64,000 nucleotides of DNA from Streptomyces sp. NRRL S-118 (GTDB taxonomy: Bacteria > Actinomycetota > Actinomycetes > Streptomycetales > Streptomycetaceae). How positions within the stretch are numbered: position 1 is the stretch's first letter; every line of letters starts with the position of its first letter. Positions 1 to 11,533 of the stretch are shown here, in pieces. Under the pieces are notes generated by a model, which saw nothing but the letters and a program-made list of their open reading frames with translations, ran no database searches and was not told the origin of the DNA. The stretch lies in contig NZ_KL591013.1 of the NCBI RefSeq assembly GCF_000716335.1, positions 1 to 64,000 of the forward strand. The letters are read 5' to 3'. A program made the position numbers and the translations under genes.

Positions 1-87
1 CAACAACGGACATGGGGAGGTTCCTCTCCTGGGCACTGTCTTGGGGGGTCTTCCGTGGGGAAGCTTGTGGGGACGTCGCGGCGGACA

Positions 88-1113
88 TCAGGCGTCACCG
101 CCCTCGGGCCCGGACCGGGAGCGCATCCCGGTGGCCAGCTCCTGCCAGGCGGCGGCGCACGCGGCGGCCGCCGCCGCCACCGTGGCCGCCCGGTGCGCGG
201 GCACCGCGGCGAGGATCTGCTGCCGCTGCCGCGACCCCGCCACCTGGACGTCGAACATCCGCAGCAGCAGGCGTCCGGCGTCGCTCAGCCGCAGCGCCGG
301 GTCCTGGCACAGGTTCCTGACCAGCGCGTCCAGGTCGCCGGGCGGCCCGCCGGGGGCGGCCCGCGGCCCGGGCCCGGCCGTGGCGCGGCGCTCCGCCGCA
401 CGCTGGCGCGGGGGCACCGGGTCCTCGCCGACGACGGTGCGCCGCCGGACGTCGCGCACCGTGCCGGGGGACAGTCCGGTGCGCCGCGCGATGGTCCGCA
501 GCGACGCGGCGGGGTCCTCGGCGATGAGGCGGGCGGCGGCCCTGCGGCCTTCGGCGGTGCTGAGCGGGCGGACGCGCCCGTCCCTGCCGACCCGGTGCGT
601 GGCGTCCGCGGGGGCCGGCGCCGTCCGCCGGCGCAGCGCACCCACGGTCGCGGCGGCCAGCCCGGTGCGGGCCGCCACGGCGCGGTCGGACCACTGGGGG
701 TGGCTGACCAGGATGCGCGCCGCCGCGGCCGTCCGGTCGGCGAGGGTCAGGGGCAGGCCGTGCAGGGTGTTGGACTCGACGGCGAGGACGAACGCGTCCT
801 CGGCGCTCCCGTCGAAGAACCGCACGGCGACGGTCGGTTGCCGGCGCAACCGCGCGGCCAGCAGCCGGTGCGTCCCGTCGATCACCCGCATGGTCGCCCG
901 GTGCACCAGGAGGGGCGGCAGCGGGTCGCCGCAGGCGGCCAGCGCCTGGGCGTGCCCGGTGTCCTCGCCCGCGGTGCGCGGTGAGTCGGCGGGCAGCAGG
1001 TCGTCGAGCGGGACCTGGTGCACGCGCCGGTCCACGGCGTCCTCGAGCGGACGGGGTTCGGCGTCGTCGGGCGCGGCGGGCGGCACGGCGGTGTCGTTCC
1101 GGATCGGGGACAT
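88..1113 (-). CDS. StrR-like ParB-fold transcriptional activator
   Basis: The roughly 341-residue protein has a ParB/StrR-type N-terminal half. It contains a VPLDDLLP-like opening, the VIDGTHRLLAARLR segment, VRFFDGS and HGLPLTLADR, followed by a helix-turn-helix around SDRAVAARTGLAAATVGALRRR and a second HTH-like stretch (SLRTIARRTGLSPGTVRDVRRR). Known StrR/NovG proteins activate aminoglycoside, aminocoumarin and glycopeptide clusters. Here no such cluster is visible, so the target may lie left of the window. I chose the ATG at 1113 because a GAGGGGG ribosome site precedes it and the StrR-like homology starts after it. An upstream extension to 1368 has no family similarity. The C-terminal Ala-rich tail (AATVAAAAAACAAAW) is unassigned. 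Confidence 0.8.
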   Translation of the reverse strand: MSPIRNDTAVPPAAPDDAEPRPLEDAVDRRVHQVPLDDLLPADSPRTAGEDTGHAQALAACGDPLPPLLVHRATMRVIDGTHRLLAARLRRQPTVAVRFFDGSAEDAFVLAVESNTLHGLPLTLADRTAAAARILVSHPQWSDRAVAARTGLAAATVGALRRRTAPAPADATHRVGRDGRVRPLSTAEGRRAAARLIAEDPAASLRTIARRTGLSPGTVRDVRRRTVVGEDPVPPRQRAAERRATAGPGPRAAPGGPPGDLDALVRNLCQDPALRLSDAGRLLLRMFDVQVAGSRQRQQILAAVPAHRAATVAAAAAACAAAWQELATGMRSRSGPEGGDA

Positions 1114-1302
1114 GGTCGGGCGCACCCCCTCGGGTGTGTCGGACGGAAGCGGATGGCTGTGTGCGCGGTACGCATGGCGGTGCACGGTGCGGATGCTGTG
1201 CGCGGGCGGACACGGCCGCGAGGTGCGGCCGGACCGGGCAGGACAAGAGGTTACGTAGATACCGTTCGGTTTTTCTCCCTGGCGCGGAACACCCGGCGCA
1301 AC

Positions 1303-1319
1303 CTTGGCAACTTGCCGAG
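1303..1319. promoter_or_regulatory. possible operator upstream of the StrR-like gene
   Basis: A 17-bp near-palindrome (CTTGGCAA-C-TTGCCGAG, one mismatch) lies about 190 bp upstream of the StrR-like start and next to the hairpin that follows galU. It does not match the StrR consensus as I remember it (GTTCGA-N-TCGAAC type), so any binding protein is unknown. Confidence 0.25.
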
Positions 1320-1334
1320 AACGGTGCGGATCCC

Positions 1335-1369
1335 GGTGTGCAACCGCGCAGGACGCGCGGTTGCACACC
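1335..1369. terminator. strong inverted repeat downstream of galU
   Basis: A perfect 15-bp inverted repeat (GGTGTGCAACCGCGC and its complement) has a 5-nt loop and lies just past the galU stop. There is no T-tract, which is usual for Streptomyces terminators. It probably ends galU transcription and insulates the StrR-like gene. Confidence 0.55.
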
Positions 1370-1389
1370 CGGCGGCCCCCCGGCCCGGT

Positions 1390-2307
1390 TCAGCCCACGG
1401 GAACGAGCACGTCCCGGCTGACGAACTCACCCAGCCAGGAGCGGAACTCCGGCCCGAGGTCCTCGCGTTCGCAGGCGAGCCGGACCGTCGCCTGGAGGAA
1501 GCCCAGCCGGTCCCCCGTGTCGTAGCGCCGGCCCGAGAAGACGACCCCGTGCACCGGGCCGGCGTCCGCGCGCACGGCCAGCGCGCGCAGGGCGTCGGTG
1601 AGCTGGATCTCGCCGCCGCGGCCGGGCTCGGTGCGGCGCAGCACCTCGAAGATCTCCGGGTCGAGCACGTACCGCCCGATGACCGCGTAGTTGCTGGGCG
1701 CCTCCCCCGGTGCCGGCTTCTCCACCAGGTCGGTGACGCGCACGGTGTCGCCGTCCCCGGCGGGCCGGACCGCCGCGCAGCCGTACAGGTGGATCTGGCC
1801 GGGATCGACCTCCATCAGCGCCACCACGCTGCCGCCGTACCGGGCCTGGACCTCGGCCATGCGGGTGAGCAGCGGGTCGCGGGGGTCGATGAGGTCGTCG
1901 CCGAGGAGTACGGCGAAGGGCTCGCTGCCGACGTGCGGCGCGGCGCACAGCACCGCGTGGCCGAGGCCCTTGGGATCACCCTGGCGTACGTAGTGGACGG
2001 CGGTGGCGAGTTCGGTGGGAGCGCAGACCCGGGCGAGCTTGTCCTGGTCGCCCTTGCGCGCCAGGGTCTCCTCGAGCTCGTAGTTGCGGTCGAAGTGGTC
2101 CTCCAGGGGACGCTTGTTGCGACCCGTCACCATCAGGATGTCCGACATCCCCGCGGTCACGGCCTCTTCGACCACGTACTGGATGGCGGGCTTGTCCACC
2201 ACCGGGAGCATTTCCTTCGGTGTGGCCTTCGTGGCCGGCAGGAATCGTGTGCCGAGTCCCGCCACCGGGACGACTGCCTTGGTTATGCGGCGCCGAGTGG
2301 AATTCAT
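1390..2307 (-). CDS. galU: UTP--glucose-1-phosphate uridylyltransferase
   Basis: This 305-residue cytosolic enzyme would make UDP-glucose from UTP and glucose 1-phosphate for cell-wall, glycan and trehalose metabolism. The N-terminal nucleotide-binding signature PVAGLGTRFLPATKATPKEM is intact, followed by VVDKPAIQYVVEEA, LLGDDLID and the VEKP element typical of GalU. Length matches the family. It stands alone on the minus strand, with the glgE operon upstream on the same strand. Its product feeds UDP-glucose to the same glucan/trehalose metabolism, so the placement is metabolically sensible, although there is no overlap that would prove cotranscription. Confidence 0.93.
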   Translation of the reverse strand: MNSTRRRITKAVVPVAGLGTRFLPATKATPKEMLPVVDKPAIQYVVEEAVTAGMSDILMVTGRNKRPLEDHFDRNYELEETLARKGDQDKLARVCAPTELATAVHYVRQGDPKGLGHAVLCAAPHVGSEPFAVLLGDDLIDPRDPLLTRMAEVQARYGGSVVALMEVDPGQIHLYGCAAVRPAGDGDTVRVTDLVEKPAPGEAPSNYAVIGRYVLDPEIFEVLRRTEPGRGGEIQLTDALRALAVRADAGPVHGVVFSGRRYDTGDRLGFLQATVRLACEREDLGPEFRSWLGEFVSRDVLVPVG

Positions 2308-2445
2308 GGGAAAAACGCTAGGCGTCGCCTCCCCGTGGCGGGAAGCAACGCCCTCTGGCTCAAAACGACTTGGGCAATTCGCCGGAGTGCCCGGCAGCGC
2401 CCCCGCAGCGGCCGGGATCCGTCTCCACGCCCGGAGGCGGAGGGC

Positions 2446-3096
2446 TCAGCCCTCCGCCCGGCGCCGCACGCGCCCGCCCCCGGCCCGGTCCGCCGGGGCG
2501 CGCAGTCCGCGCAGCGCCAGCTCCCAGATGCGGGCGAGCTGCGCGTCGGCGGGACAGGGCGTGCCCTCCCGCTGCGGGAAGCCGTGCAGCCACTCACGCA
2601 CCTGCACCTCCGCGCCGGCCACCAGGTGCGCCACCAGCGCCGTGACCGTGCCGGGGTCGATGCTCTCCCGCAGTTCCCCCTGGTCGCAGGCGCTCTTGGC
2701 CAACTCTCGCGCGAGCGGGCTCCAGACGGAGGCCCAGGTCTCCTGCGGGCTGCGCCAGCCGTCCCGCTCCAGCCGCACGCAGGCGCGGACGAGACACTGC
2801 TCCTGGAGGAGCCGGGCCAGGGCGACCGTCAGCGCGACCAGGCCGTCCAGCGCCGCCTCCCGCCGTACGCCGGAGCGCTCCAGCGCGCTGCGGGTCATGG
2901 ACCGGCCGCCCGCGTGGACCGCGTCCGCGAGGTGGTCCTTGGTCGGGAAATGGAAGGTCAGCGCTCCCATGGATATTCCCGCCGCTTTGCTGATGCGTGA
3001 CAGAGAAGTTCCCTCGTACCCGCTCTTGTCGAATTCGTCGGCTGCCGCCACGACCAGGGCATGCCTGGTCCGCACTGCCCGTTCCTGTTTCACCAT
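2446..3096 (-). CDS. TetR-family regulator of the ArpA/ScbR (butyrolactone receptor-like) type
   Basis: The 216-residue protein opens with VKQERAVRTR, the hallmark N-terminus of gamma-butyrolactone receptor homologues. A TetR HTH follows (DEFDKSGYEGTSLSRISKAAGISMGALTFHFPTKDHL). The ATG at 3096 is preferred over an overlapping TTG at 3102 because family members begin MVKQER or MARTKQER. The maltokinase stop TGA lies a few bases upstream, so this gene is the last of the glgE-treS-mak operon and is probably translationally coupled. Such a regulator behind glucan genes is unusual. The ligand cannot be told, and it may be a pseudo-receptor that binds antibiotics or no ligand. Confidence 0.8.
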   Translation of the reverse strand: MVKQERAVRTRHALVVAAADEFDKSGYEGTSLSRISKAAGISMGALTFHFPTKDHLADAVHAGGRSMTRSALERSGVRREAALDGLVALTVALARLLQEQCLVRACVRLERDGWRSPQETWASVWSPLARELAKSACDQGELRESIDPGTVTALVAHLVAGAEVQVREWLHGFPQREGTPCPADAQLARIWELALRGLRAPADRAGGGRVRRRAEG

Positions 3097-3098
3097 GT

Positions 3099-4426
3099 TC
3101 AATTCCCGCTGTCCGGGTGTCCGTGCTGCACCAATTCTGCGACGGCTTCGAGAGGAACGCTGATCCTGCCAGGCCGGTGGTCGTGCTCGTACACCACTTC
3201 ATGTACGGCCCTGGCAAGGACGCAGGCCTGCAGCAGGAGCGCGTGCTCCCGCGGATCGAGGCCCGACACCCGTGCGTAGCCGTCGCAGAAGGCGTCCGCG
3301 CACCGGTCAGCCCAGTGACCGGTGACGGGCGCCTCGGCACAACGGGCCGCGTAGTCGAACGATCGCAGCATGCCTGCTATGTCGCGCAGAGGCGAATGCG
3401 ACGCCCTGCGTTCGGCCAGGGACAGGCCCGGCGCGCCTTCGAAGTCCACCAGGATCCAGCCTCCCGCGGAACGCAGCAGCTGGCCGAGGTGCAGGTCGCC
3501 GTGGACCCGCTGCACCGGCGGGCCGGAGGTCAGGCCGCGCAGCCGCCCGTAGGCGGCGCGCACCGCCGGCAGCAGGGGGCGCAGGGCGGCCACCCGCCGT
3601 GCCGCCGCCTCCGCCCCGGCGGTGAGCTCCTCGTCCAGCGCGGCCAGTTCGGCCGCTCCGGTCGGCGCGGTGCCCAGCCGCTCCGCCAGGTCCGCGTGGA
3701 CCCGGGCCACCGCCTCCCCCATGGCGTACGCCTCCCGCGCGAACGCCCCGGCCCGGGGCGCGCCGGCCCGCGCCGCGGCACGGGCCGCCGTGTAGCCGTC
3801 CGTGGCCTCCGGCAGGTAGTCCTGCACCATGGCGTAGGTGACGGGCTCGCCGTCGAGCTCCCCCTCGACGGCGCCGCGCAACCCCGTGACGTGCGGATTG
3901 GCGGTGGACCCGAGGGCGCGCAGCAGCTCCACGTCCGGGTTGGTGCCGGTGCTGATCCGCCGGAAGATCTTCAGCAGGTACCGCTCGTCCACGACGACGG
4001 AGGTGTGGGTCTGCTCCACCCCCAGCGGCCGGCTGGAGGGGTGCGGTGCCGGCGGGGCGTCCCGGCGCCCCGCGGCGCCGGTGAGCCGGAGCAGCGCGCC
4101 GACGAGCGGCGGGTCGCCCACCGCCTCGTACACGACGATGTCGTCGACGGCGGCGATGACGTACGGCTCCAGTTCGGGGCCGAGCGCCGCCCGGATCCCC
4201 ACCGGGACCTGGTAGTACTCGGGCGGCCCGCCGTCGGTGAAGGTGATGCGCAGCAGGAGCAGCACGCCGCGCGCACCGCCGGAGCGCAGGGTGTCGGTGA
4301 ACGCGGTGGTCCGCACGATCGAGGTCCGGTGCGGCGGCCTGCCCTTGCTGCCGTACCAGCGCTGCCACGGCACCCAGGCCGTCAGGGCCCGCTCGAGCCG
4401 GCCCTCCAGGGTGGTCATGTCCACGG

Positions 4427-4430
<4 letters not shown>
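3099..4430 (-). CDS. mak: maltokinase
   Basis: The 443-residue enzyme phosphorylates maltose with ATP to alpha-maltose 1-phosphate, the GlgE donor (family also called Pep2). The N-terminus [13 protein letters not shown] is typical of maltokinase. The aminoglycoside-phosphotransferase-like catalytic motif VHGDLHLGQ (about residue 310) and the metal-binding DFEGAPG (about 328) are present. The GTG at 4430 overlaps the treS stop in a GTGA, which fixes the start; a longer frame upstream is only a treS shadow. The GlgE pathway order glgE-treS-mak is conserved here, but the usual next gene, glgB, is absent. Confidence 0.92.
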
Positions 4431-6237
<1,807 letters not shown>

Positions 6238-6241
<4 letters not shown>

Positions 6242-8193
6242 TGGTCACTCCAGGAGAAGACGTGGGCGACGGACTGCTGGGGATCGACCTTGAGGTCGAG
6301 GACCGGGCCGAGCCAGGTGGTGCGGCCGGTCACCTCGTCGACGGCCCGGACGCACTGTCCGGGCGCCAGGCCCAGGGCGGCCATGTCGAGGCGTACGGTG
6401 GCCTGCTCCGTCTCGTCCGGGTCGAGGGTGACGGCGCACAGGACGGTGTCGCCGCTGACCGGGTCGTGCTTGGAGTACACGAGCAGCCGGTCGCTGTCGC
6501 TGTCGTGGAAGTGCAGCGAGCGCAGTCGCTGGAGAGCGGGGTGGCGGCGGCGGAGGGTGTTCAGGAAGGTGATCCAGGGTTCCAGCGACCGCCCGGCGGG
6601 GACGGAGTCGTGGTCCCGGGGCCGCAGCTCGTACTTCTCCGAGGACCGGTACTCCTCCTCGCCGGGCACCAGCGGCTCGTTCTCGCACCGTTCGAAGCCG
6701 CAGTACACGCCCCAGCTCGGCGACAACGTGGCCGCCAGCGCGGCCCGCAGCGCGAACGCGGCCGGCGGCGCGCCCTGCAGGTGCACCGGCAGGATGTCCG
6801 GGGTGTTGACGAAGAAGTTGGGCCGGAACCAGGCGGCCGCCTCCCCGGTCAGCTCGGTGAGGTATCCGGTCAGCTCCCGCTTGCCGGTGTGCCAGGTGAA
6901 GTAGGTGTACGACTGGCTGAATCCGAGCTTCGACAGCCCGTGCTGGACGGCGGGCCGGGTGAACGCCTCGGCCAGGAACAGCACGTCCGGCTCGGCCGAC
7001 TGCACGTCGCCGATCAGCCGGTGCCAGAAGCCGGGGGGCTTGGTGTGGGGGTTGTCCACCCGGAAGATCCGCACGCCCCGCGCCGTCCAGAAGCGGACGA
7101 TGCGCAGCACCTCCGCATGGAGCCCCTCGGGGTCGTGGTCGAAGTTCAGCGGGACGATGTCCTCGTACGTCTTGGGCGGGTTCTCCGCGCAGGCGATGGT
7201 GCCGTCGGGGCGGCGGGTGAACCACTCCGGGTGGTCGCGCAGCCATGGGTGGTCGGGCGAGCACTGGAGGGCGAGGTCCATCGCCACCTCCAGGCCGGCC
7301 TCCCGGGCGGCGGCCACGAACGCGTCGAAGTCCTCCAGGGTGCCGAGGTCCGGGTGGACGGCGTCGTGGCCGCCGGCCGCGGACCCGATCGCCCACGGCG
7401 AACCCACGTCGTCCGGGCCAGCGGTCAGCGCGTTGTCCCGGCCCTTGCGGGACGTGGTGCCGATGGGGTGGACGGGCGGCAGGTACACCACGTCGAAGCC
7501 CATGGCGGCGATCCGGGGCAGTTCGCGGGCGGCCGTGCGGAACGTGCCGTGCACCGGGGTGCCGTCGGCCGTGCGGCCCCCGGTGGAGCGGGGGAAGAAC
7601 TCGTACCAGCTGCCGTACAGCGCACGGCGTCTGTCCACCCGCACCCGGTACTCCGGGCTGTCGGCCGACAGGGCGCGCAGCGGATGGCGGGCCATGGCGG
7701 CGCGGACGGCGGGGGTGAGCGCCCCGGTGAGGGCGGCCGCGTCCTCGGCGCGCCGCAGGGCGGCGGCGGCGCCGGTCAGCAGCCGCGCCGTCGCGGCGTC
7801 GGCCGGGCGCGCGGCGCGCTCCAGCAGCCGCGCGCCGCTCTCGGGATCGCCCGAGGGGCCGGGCGGCAGGCCGGCCCGCAGCCGGGCCTCCACGGCGTCC
7901 AGCCAGCTCTGCCACGGGTCCGTCCAGGCCCTGACGCGGAAGGTGCACTCGCCCGTGCGGTCGGGCACCACCGTGGCCCGCCACCGGTCCCCCTCGGGGT
8001 CGGTCCGGTGCAGCGGCACCTCCTGGCAGGTCCCGTCCGGGCCCGTCCACAGCACGGCGGCGGCGAGCGCTTCGTGGCCCTCCCGCCACACGGTCGCCTC
8101 GACGGGCAGGGCGTCCCCGACCACCGCCTTGGCGGGAAGGCGCCCCATGCTGACGACGGGTGACACGTCGTCGATGAACAGACGGCCGGTCAT
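6238..8193 (-). CDS. glgE: alpha-1,4-glucan:maltose-1-phosphate maltosyltransferase
   Basis: This 651-residue GH13_3 enzyme extends linear alpha-1,4-glucan with maltosyl units from maltose 1-phosphate. It has an N-terminal beta domain (residues 1-110), the [11 protein letters not shown] segment and [11 protein letters not shown]. The covalent nucleophile lies in [13 protein letters not shown] (about residue 378) and the acid/base Glu in [10 protein letters not shown] (about 407). A clear GAGGGAG ribosome site precedes the ATG. It is first gene of the glgE-treS-mak-tetR operon. Streptomyces often carry two such loci, usually with glgB, and I see no branching enzyme in this window. Confidence 0.95.
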
Positions 8194-8523
8194 GTCGGCT
8201 CCCTCTCACGGCTCGCCCCGGGCCGGCCGCGCGGTGCTCCCGGCTGCGGCGTCCCGCGCCGTCACCGGGAGCGGAGCACTCCGCCGGGGAATCACAAAAA
8301 GCACCTCGGTATGTCGGGGAAGAACGGATGCGGGGCGCACGCGGTTTCCGGTACGCAGGGAACACCGCTACTTCGGCAACTCGCAGCAGTGTCAGCCGCC
8401 GGGCGGCCGGATGTTGCCGGTGGCACGCACCTGAGGTTTGACTCAAACTCCACCGTTGTCCCGGCAGACCGGACGCCGAAATCCGCCATGCCGCCGGGCT
8501 TTTCCACCGCATGGAGTCCTGTC
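8194..8523. other. divergent intergenic region glgE / DJ-1 operon
   Basis: This 330-bp stretch has no convincing gene. It must hold the promoters of the glgE operon (leftward) and of the long rightward operon. The most visible element is a perfect 13-bp palindrome at 8436-8448 (GTTTGA-C-TCAAAC), about 75 bp before the rightward start, which may be an operator. I could not assign a -35/-10 pair with confidence. Confidence 0.5.
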
Positions 8524-9351
8524 GTGTCCCAACGCATTCTCGTGGCCCTGTCCGAATACGGTTACTGGGGTGAGGAACTGGTCGGTCCGCTGGACGTGTT
8601 CGACGCCCGCGGCTACCGCACCACGTTCATCACGCCGACCGGTAAACGGGCGCACGCCCTGCCGCCGAGTTACGACCCCGGCTATCTGGACCCGCCCCTG
8701 GGGCGCACGGTCACCACGCCCGACATGGCCCGGCGCGCCCGTGAGCTGGACGAGTCCAGCAGGCTCGACCAGCCGCTGTCGCTCGCGGGGCTCATCCCGG
8801 AAAGGCCCTACCTCAGCGCCCTGAACCACCTGAGGGAGCTGGAGGAATACCACCGCCGGCTCTCCGCGGTCACCGACGACCTGCTCGCGGGATTCGACGC
8901 GCTGGTCATCGTGGGCGGCAGCGGACCCCTCGTGGACCTCGCCAACAACGAGCGGCTGCACGACGTCATCCTGGCGTTCGCGGCGGCGGACCGGCCCATT
9001 CTCGCGGAATGCTACGGAGTGGCGGCGCTGGCATTCGCACGCGACAGGGAGAGCCGTACCAGCCTGTTGTGGGGAAAGCACGTCACCGGGCATCCGAAGG
9101 AATACGACTACAAGGACGGAACCGGTTTCCTCGGCACCGATTTCGTCATGGGGCCGCCGCCCTATCCGCTGGAGTACATCCTGCGGGACGCCACCGGGCC
9201 GCACGGCCGGTTCCACGGCAACGTCGGCAAGGAGACCTCGGTCGTCGTCGACTTCCCCTTCGTCACCGCCCGGTCCACACCGGACTCGACCCTGGCCGGG
9301 GAACTGCTCGCCGAGGTCCTGGACTCCGGGCTGCGCCGCCATGGCTGGTGA
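8524..9351 (+). CDS. DJ-1/PfpI (Hsp31-like) class I glutamine amidotransferase-fold protein
   Basis: The 275-residue protein starts at a GTG with a GGAG site 6 bases upstream, then runs SQRILVALSEYGYWGEELVGPLDVFDARGY. The nucleophile elbow is ILAECYGVAALAF with Cys at the expected turn, and VIVGGSGPLVDL precedes it as in Hsp31-type members. These proteins are glyoxalases, deglycases or chaperones, and the substrate here is unknown. There is no signal peptide. It is the first gene of a seven-gene plus-strand operon and overlaps the next gene by 11 bp. A second, shorter DJ-1 protein is encoded three genes on, an unusual duplication. Confidence 0.8.
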   Translation: MSQRILVALSEYGYWGEELVGPLDVFDARGYRTTFITPTGKRAHALPPSYDPGYLDPPLGRTVTTPDMARRARELDESSRLDQPLSLAGLIPERPYLSALNHLRELEEYHRRLSAVTDDLLAGFDALVIVGGSGPLVDLANNERLHDVILAFAAADRPILAECYGVAALAFARDRESRTSLLWGKHVTGHPKEYDYKDGTGFLGTDFVMGPPPYPLEYILRDATGPHGRFHGNVGKETSVVVDFPFVTARSTPDSTLAGELLAEVLDSGLRRHGW

Positions 9352-11002
9352 CCGCACCCGGGCGGGGGCCGCCGGCGCCGTGCCCCCGCGCCCGGCCAAG
9401 GCAGCGCTGTTCGAACAGTTCGCCGCGGACGGCGTCCGGTACATGTTCGGCAACCCGGGCACGGTGGAGCAGGGCTTCCTCGACCTCGTCGACACCAGCG
9501 ACACCGCGTACGTGCTCGCCCTGCACGAGGGGGTGGCGGTGGCCATGGCCGACGGCTACGCCCGCGCCTCCGGGCGCCCCGCGGTGGTGCAGCTGCACAG
9601 CAGCGCCGGGCTCGGCAACGCCGTCGGCATGCTGTACCAGGCGCTGCGGGGCGGCTCCCCGCTGGTCGCGCTGGCGGGTGAGGCGGGGCTGCGGTACGAC
9701 GCGATGGACGCGCAGATGGCCGCCGACCTGGTCGCCATGGCGGCGCCGGTCACCAAGTACGCCACCCGCGTCGTCCACCCCGACTCCGTCCTGCGGGTGC
9801 TGCGCCGCGCCGTGAAGATCGCGTCGACGCCGCCGCGGGGCCCCGTGCTGGTGGTGCTGCCCGCCGACGTCCTGGAGGAGCTCACGGGTGAACCGGCGGT
9901 CCCCTCCTCGGTGCCGGTGACCCGTTCCGTCCCGGACCCGGTGACCACCCGCGAGGCGGCGGACCTGCTGCTGACCGGGGACCGGCCGCTGATCCTGATG
10001 GGGGACGGGGTGGCCGTCAGCGGGGCGCAGCGCGAGCTGACGGAGGTCGCGGAGCTGCTCGGCGCACCGGTCTGGGGGGTGAACTCCTCGGAGGTCAACA
10101 TGGACGCCGCGCACCCGCTGTTCGCCGGTGTGCTCGGCCACATGTCGGGCGACGACAGCGCCCGTGCGGTGGCGGACGCCGACGCCGTACTGATCGTGGG
10201 GACCTATGTGTTCCCGGAGGTCTTCCCGTGGCTGGTCAGCCCCTTCCGGCCGGGTGCCCGGGTCGTCCACGTCGACGCGGATCCCTACGAGATCGCCAAG
10301 AACTTCCCGGTCGACCTGGGGGTGAGCGCCGATCCGCGCGCGGCGCTGGCGGCCCTGGCGGCCGAGCTGCGCCACCGGGGCGCCGCGCCGCGGACCCGGG
10401 CCGGCGCGGCGCGGGTGCCACGGGCCGCCGGGCCGGCGCCCTCCCCCGGCCCCTCCCTGATGGAACGTTTCTGCGCGGAGTTGGCGGCTCGGGCCCCGCG
10501 GAACCTCGCCGTGTTCGACGAGGCGCTGACCGCGTCCGGCGACCTCACCCGGCACCTTCCGCCGCGGGTGCCGGGCACCTGGTTCCAGACCCGGGGCGGC
10601 TCCCTCGGCGTGGGGATCCCCGGGGCCCTGGGCGTCAAGCTGGCACGGCCCGACCTGGAGGTGATCGGCTTCACCGGGGACGGCGGCAGCATGTACACGA
10701 TCCAGGCCCTGTGGACGGCCGCCCGGTACGGCATCGACGCCACCTTCGTCATCTGCAACAACGGCCGCTACCGGCTGCTCGACCTCAACCTCGCCGCCTA
10801 CCGCGCGCAGCCGGGCCGGCCCCGGCACGCACCGCCGCCACAGGCGTTCGACCTGTCCCGGCCCGCCATCCGCTTCACCGCGCTGGCGGAGTCCCTCGGC
10901 GTACCGGCGGCGCGCGTGGAGACGCCCGACGCGATCGGCCCGGCGGTCGAGACCGCGCTGACCGGCCGCGGCCCGTTCCTGATCGACCTCGTCACCTCCT
11001 GA
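9341..11002 (+). CDS. thiamine diphosphate-dependent decarboxylase, benzoylformate decarboxylase-like
   Basis: This 553-residue enzyme has the three-domain acetolactate synthase/decarboxylase fold. The Pyr domain has LALHEGVAVAMADGYARASGRP (cofactor Glu near residue 62) and VVQLHSSAGLGN (catalytic-type His near 85), matching the LHSAAGTGN of benzoylformate decarboxylase more than acetolactate synthases. The C-terminal ThDP site reads FTGDGGSMYTIQALW ... NNGRY (from about 445). It would decarboxylate or ligate a 2-oxo acid; the true substrate is not predictable. The start overlaps the preceding DJ-1 gene, showing coupling. Residues 345-372 are a low-complexity interdomain insert. Confidence 0.82.
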   Translation: MAGDRTRAGAAGAVPPRPAKAALFEQFAADGVRYMFGNPGTVEQGFLDLVDTSDTAYVLALHEGVAVAMADGYARASGRPAVVQLHSSAGLGNAVGMLYQALRGGSPLVALAGEAGLRYDAMDAQMAADLVAMAAPVTKYATRVVHPDSVLRVLRRAVKIASTPPRGPVLVVLPADVLEELTGEPAVPSSVPVTRSVPDPVTTREAADLLLTGDRPLILMGDGVAVSGAQRELTEVAELLGAPVWGVNSSEVNMDAAHPLFAGVLGHMSGDDSARAVADADAVLIVGTYVFPEVFPWLVSPFRPGARVVHVDADPYEIAKNFPVDLGVSADPRAALAALAAELRHRGAAPRTRAGAARVPRAAGPAPSPGPSLMERFCAELAARAPRNLAVFDEALTASGDLTRHLPPRVPGTWFQTRGGSLGVGIPGALGVKLARPDLEVIGFTGDGGSMYTIQALWTAARYGIDATFVICNNGRYRLLDLNLAAYRAQPGRPRHAPPPQAFDLSRPAIRFTALAESLGVPAARVETPDAIGPAVETALTGRGPFLIDLVTS

Positions 11003-11036
11003 CCCGCCCGCACCCCCGCCCGTTACGGAGACACTC

Positions 11037-11495
11037 ATGCCCGCTGCCGGGGACCCCCGCGTCCTCACCGCATCCGCCGTCGAACGGACCGTCACCGACT
11101 GGTACACCGCCCTGGACCGCCACGCACCCGTCGAGGAGGTGCTGCACCACCTGGTCCCGCGCGGCCTGGTCATGCACTTCCCCGAGGGCACCGTCCGGGG
11201 ACTGCGCGGCTTCCGCACCTGGTACCGCACGGTCTGCCGCCTGTTCTTCGACGAGGTCCACCACGTGGACGCGGTCACCGTCCGCCCGGTGACCCCGCTG
11301 AGCGCGGACGTCGAGGTCGCCGTCACCTGGACCACCCGCACGTGGCGCCCGCCCGCCGCGGAGAGCCGGTCGCTCTGCTTCGACGCCCGGCAGAGCTGGT
11401 CGGTCGTCCTGCACGACGGCCGGCCCCGCATCCGCACCTACACCGTGGACGCCCTCACGCCCCGGCCCGGGTACCCCGCCCTGGCCGACGCGTGA
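11037..11495 (+). CDS. NTF2-like (SnoaL-type) protein
   Basis: The 152-residue protein looks like a cone-shaped NTF2/SnoaL fold. An N-terminal helix (ERTVTDWYTALDRH) is followed by VMHFPEGTVRGLRGFRTWYRTVCRLFFDEVHHVD and alternating strands ending in WSVVLHDGRPRIRTYTVDAL. The family covers cyclases, isomerases and ligand-binding accessory proteins, and no catalytic assignment is possible. It lies 34 bp after the ThDP enzyme with a GGAGACACTC site, inside the seven-gene operon. Its place between a ThDP enzyme and a DJ-1 protein suggests that it handles an intermediate of that pathway. Confidence 0.7.
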   Translation: MPAAGDPRVLTASAVERTVTDWYTALDRHAPVEEVLHHLVPRGLVMHFPEGTVRGLRGFRTWYRTVCRLFFDEVHHVDAVTVRPVTPLSADVEVAVTWTTRTWRPPAAESRSLCFDARQSWSVVLHDGRPRIRTYTVDALTPRPGYPALADA

Positions 11496-11533
11496 CGTCC
11501 CATCCGTACTCCACTCGACGGGGGAATGCGAGC

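Noticed and set aside
41-1258. Long plus-strand open frames (300-400 codons) over the StrR-like gene
   Set aside because: They are antisense shadows of a high-GC gene: no family motif, Arg/Ala/Pro-rich composition, while the minus strand encodes a clear ParB/StrR protein.
2594-3340. Alternative minus-strand protein over the TetR gene
   Set aside because: Another frame of the same DNA with no TetR motifs; the frame ending at 2446 contains the full HTH.
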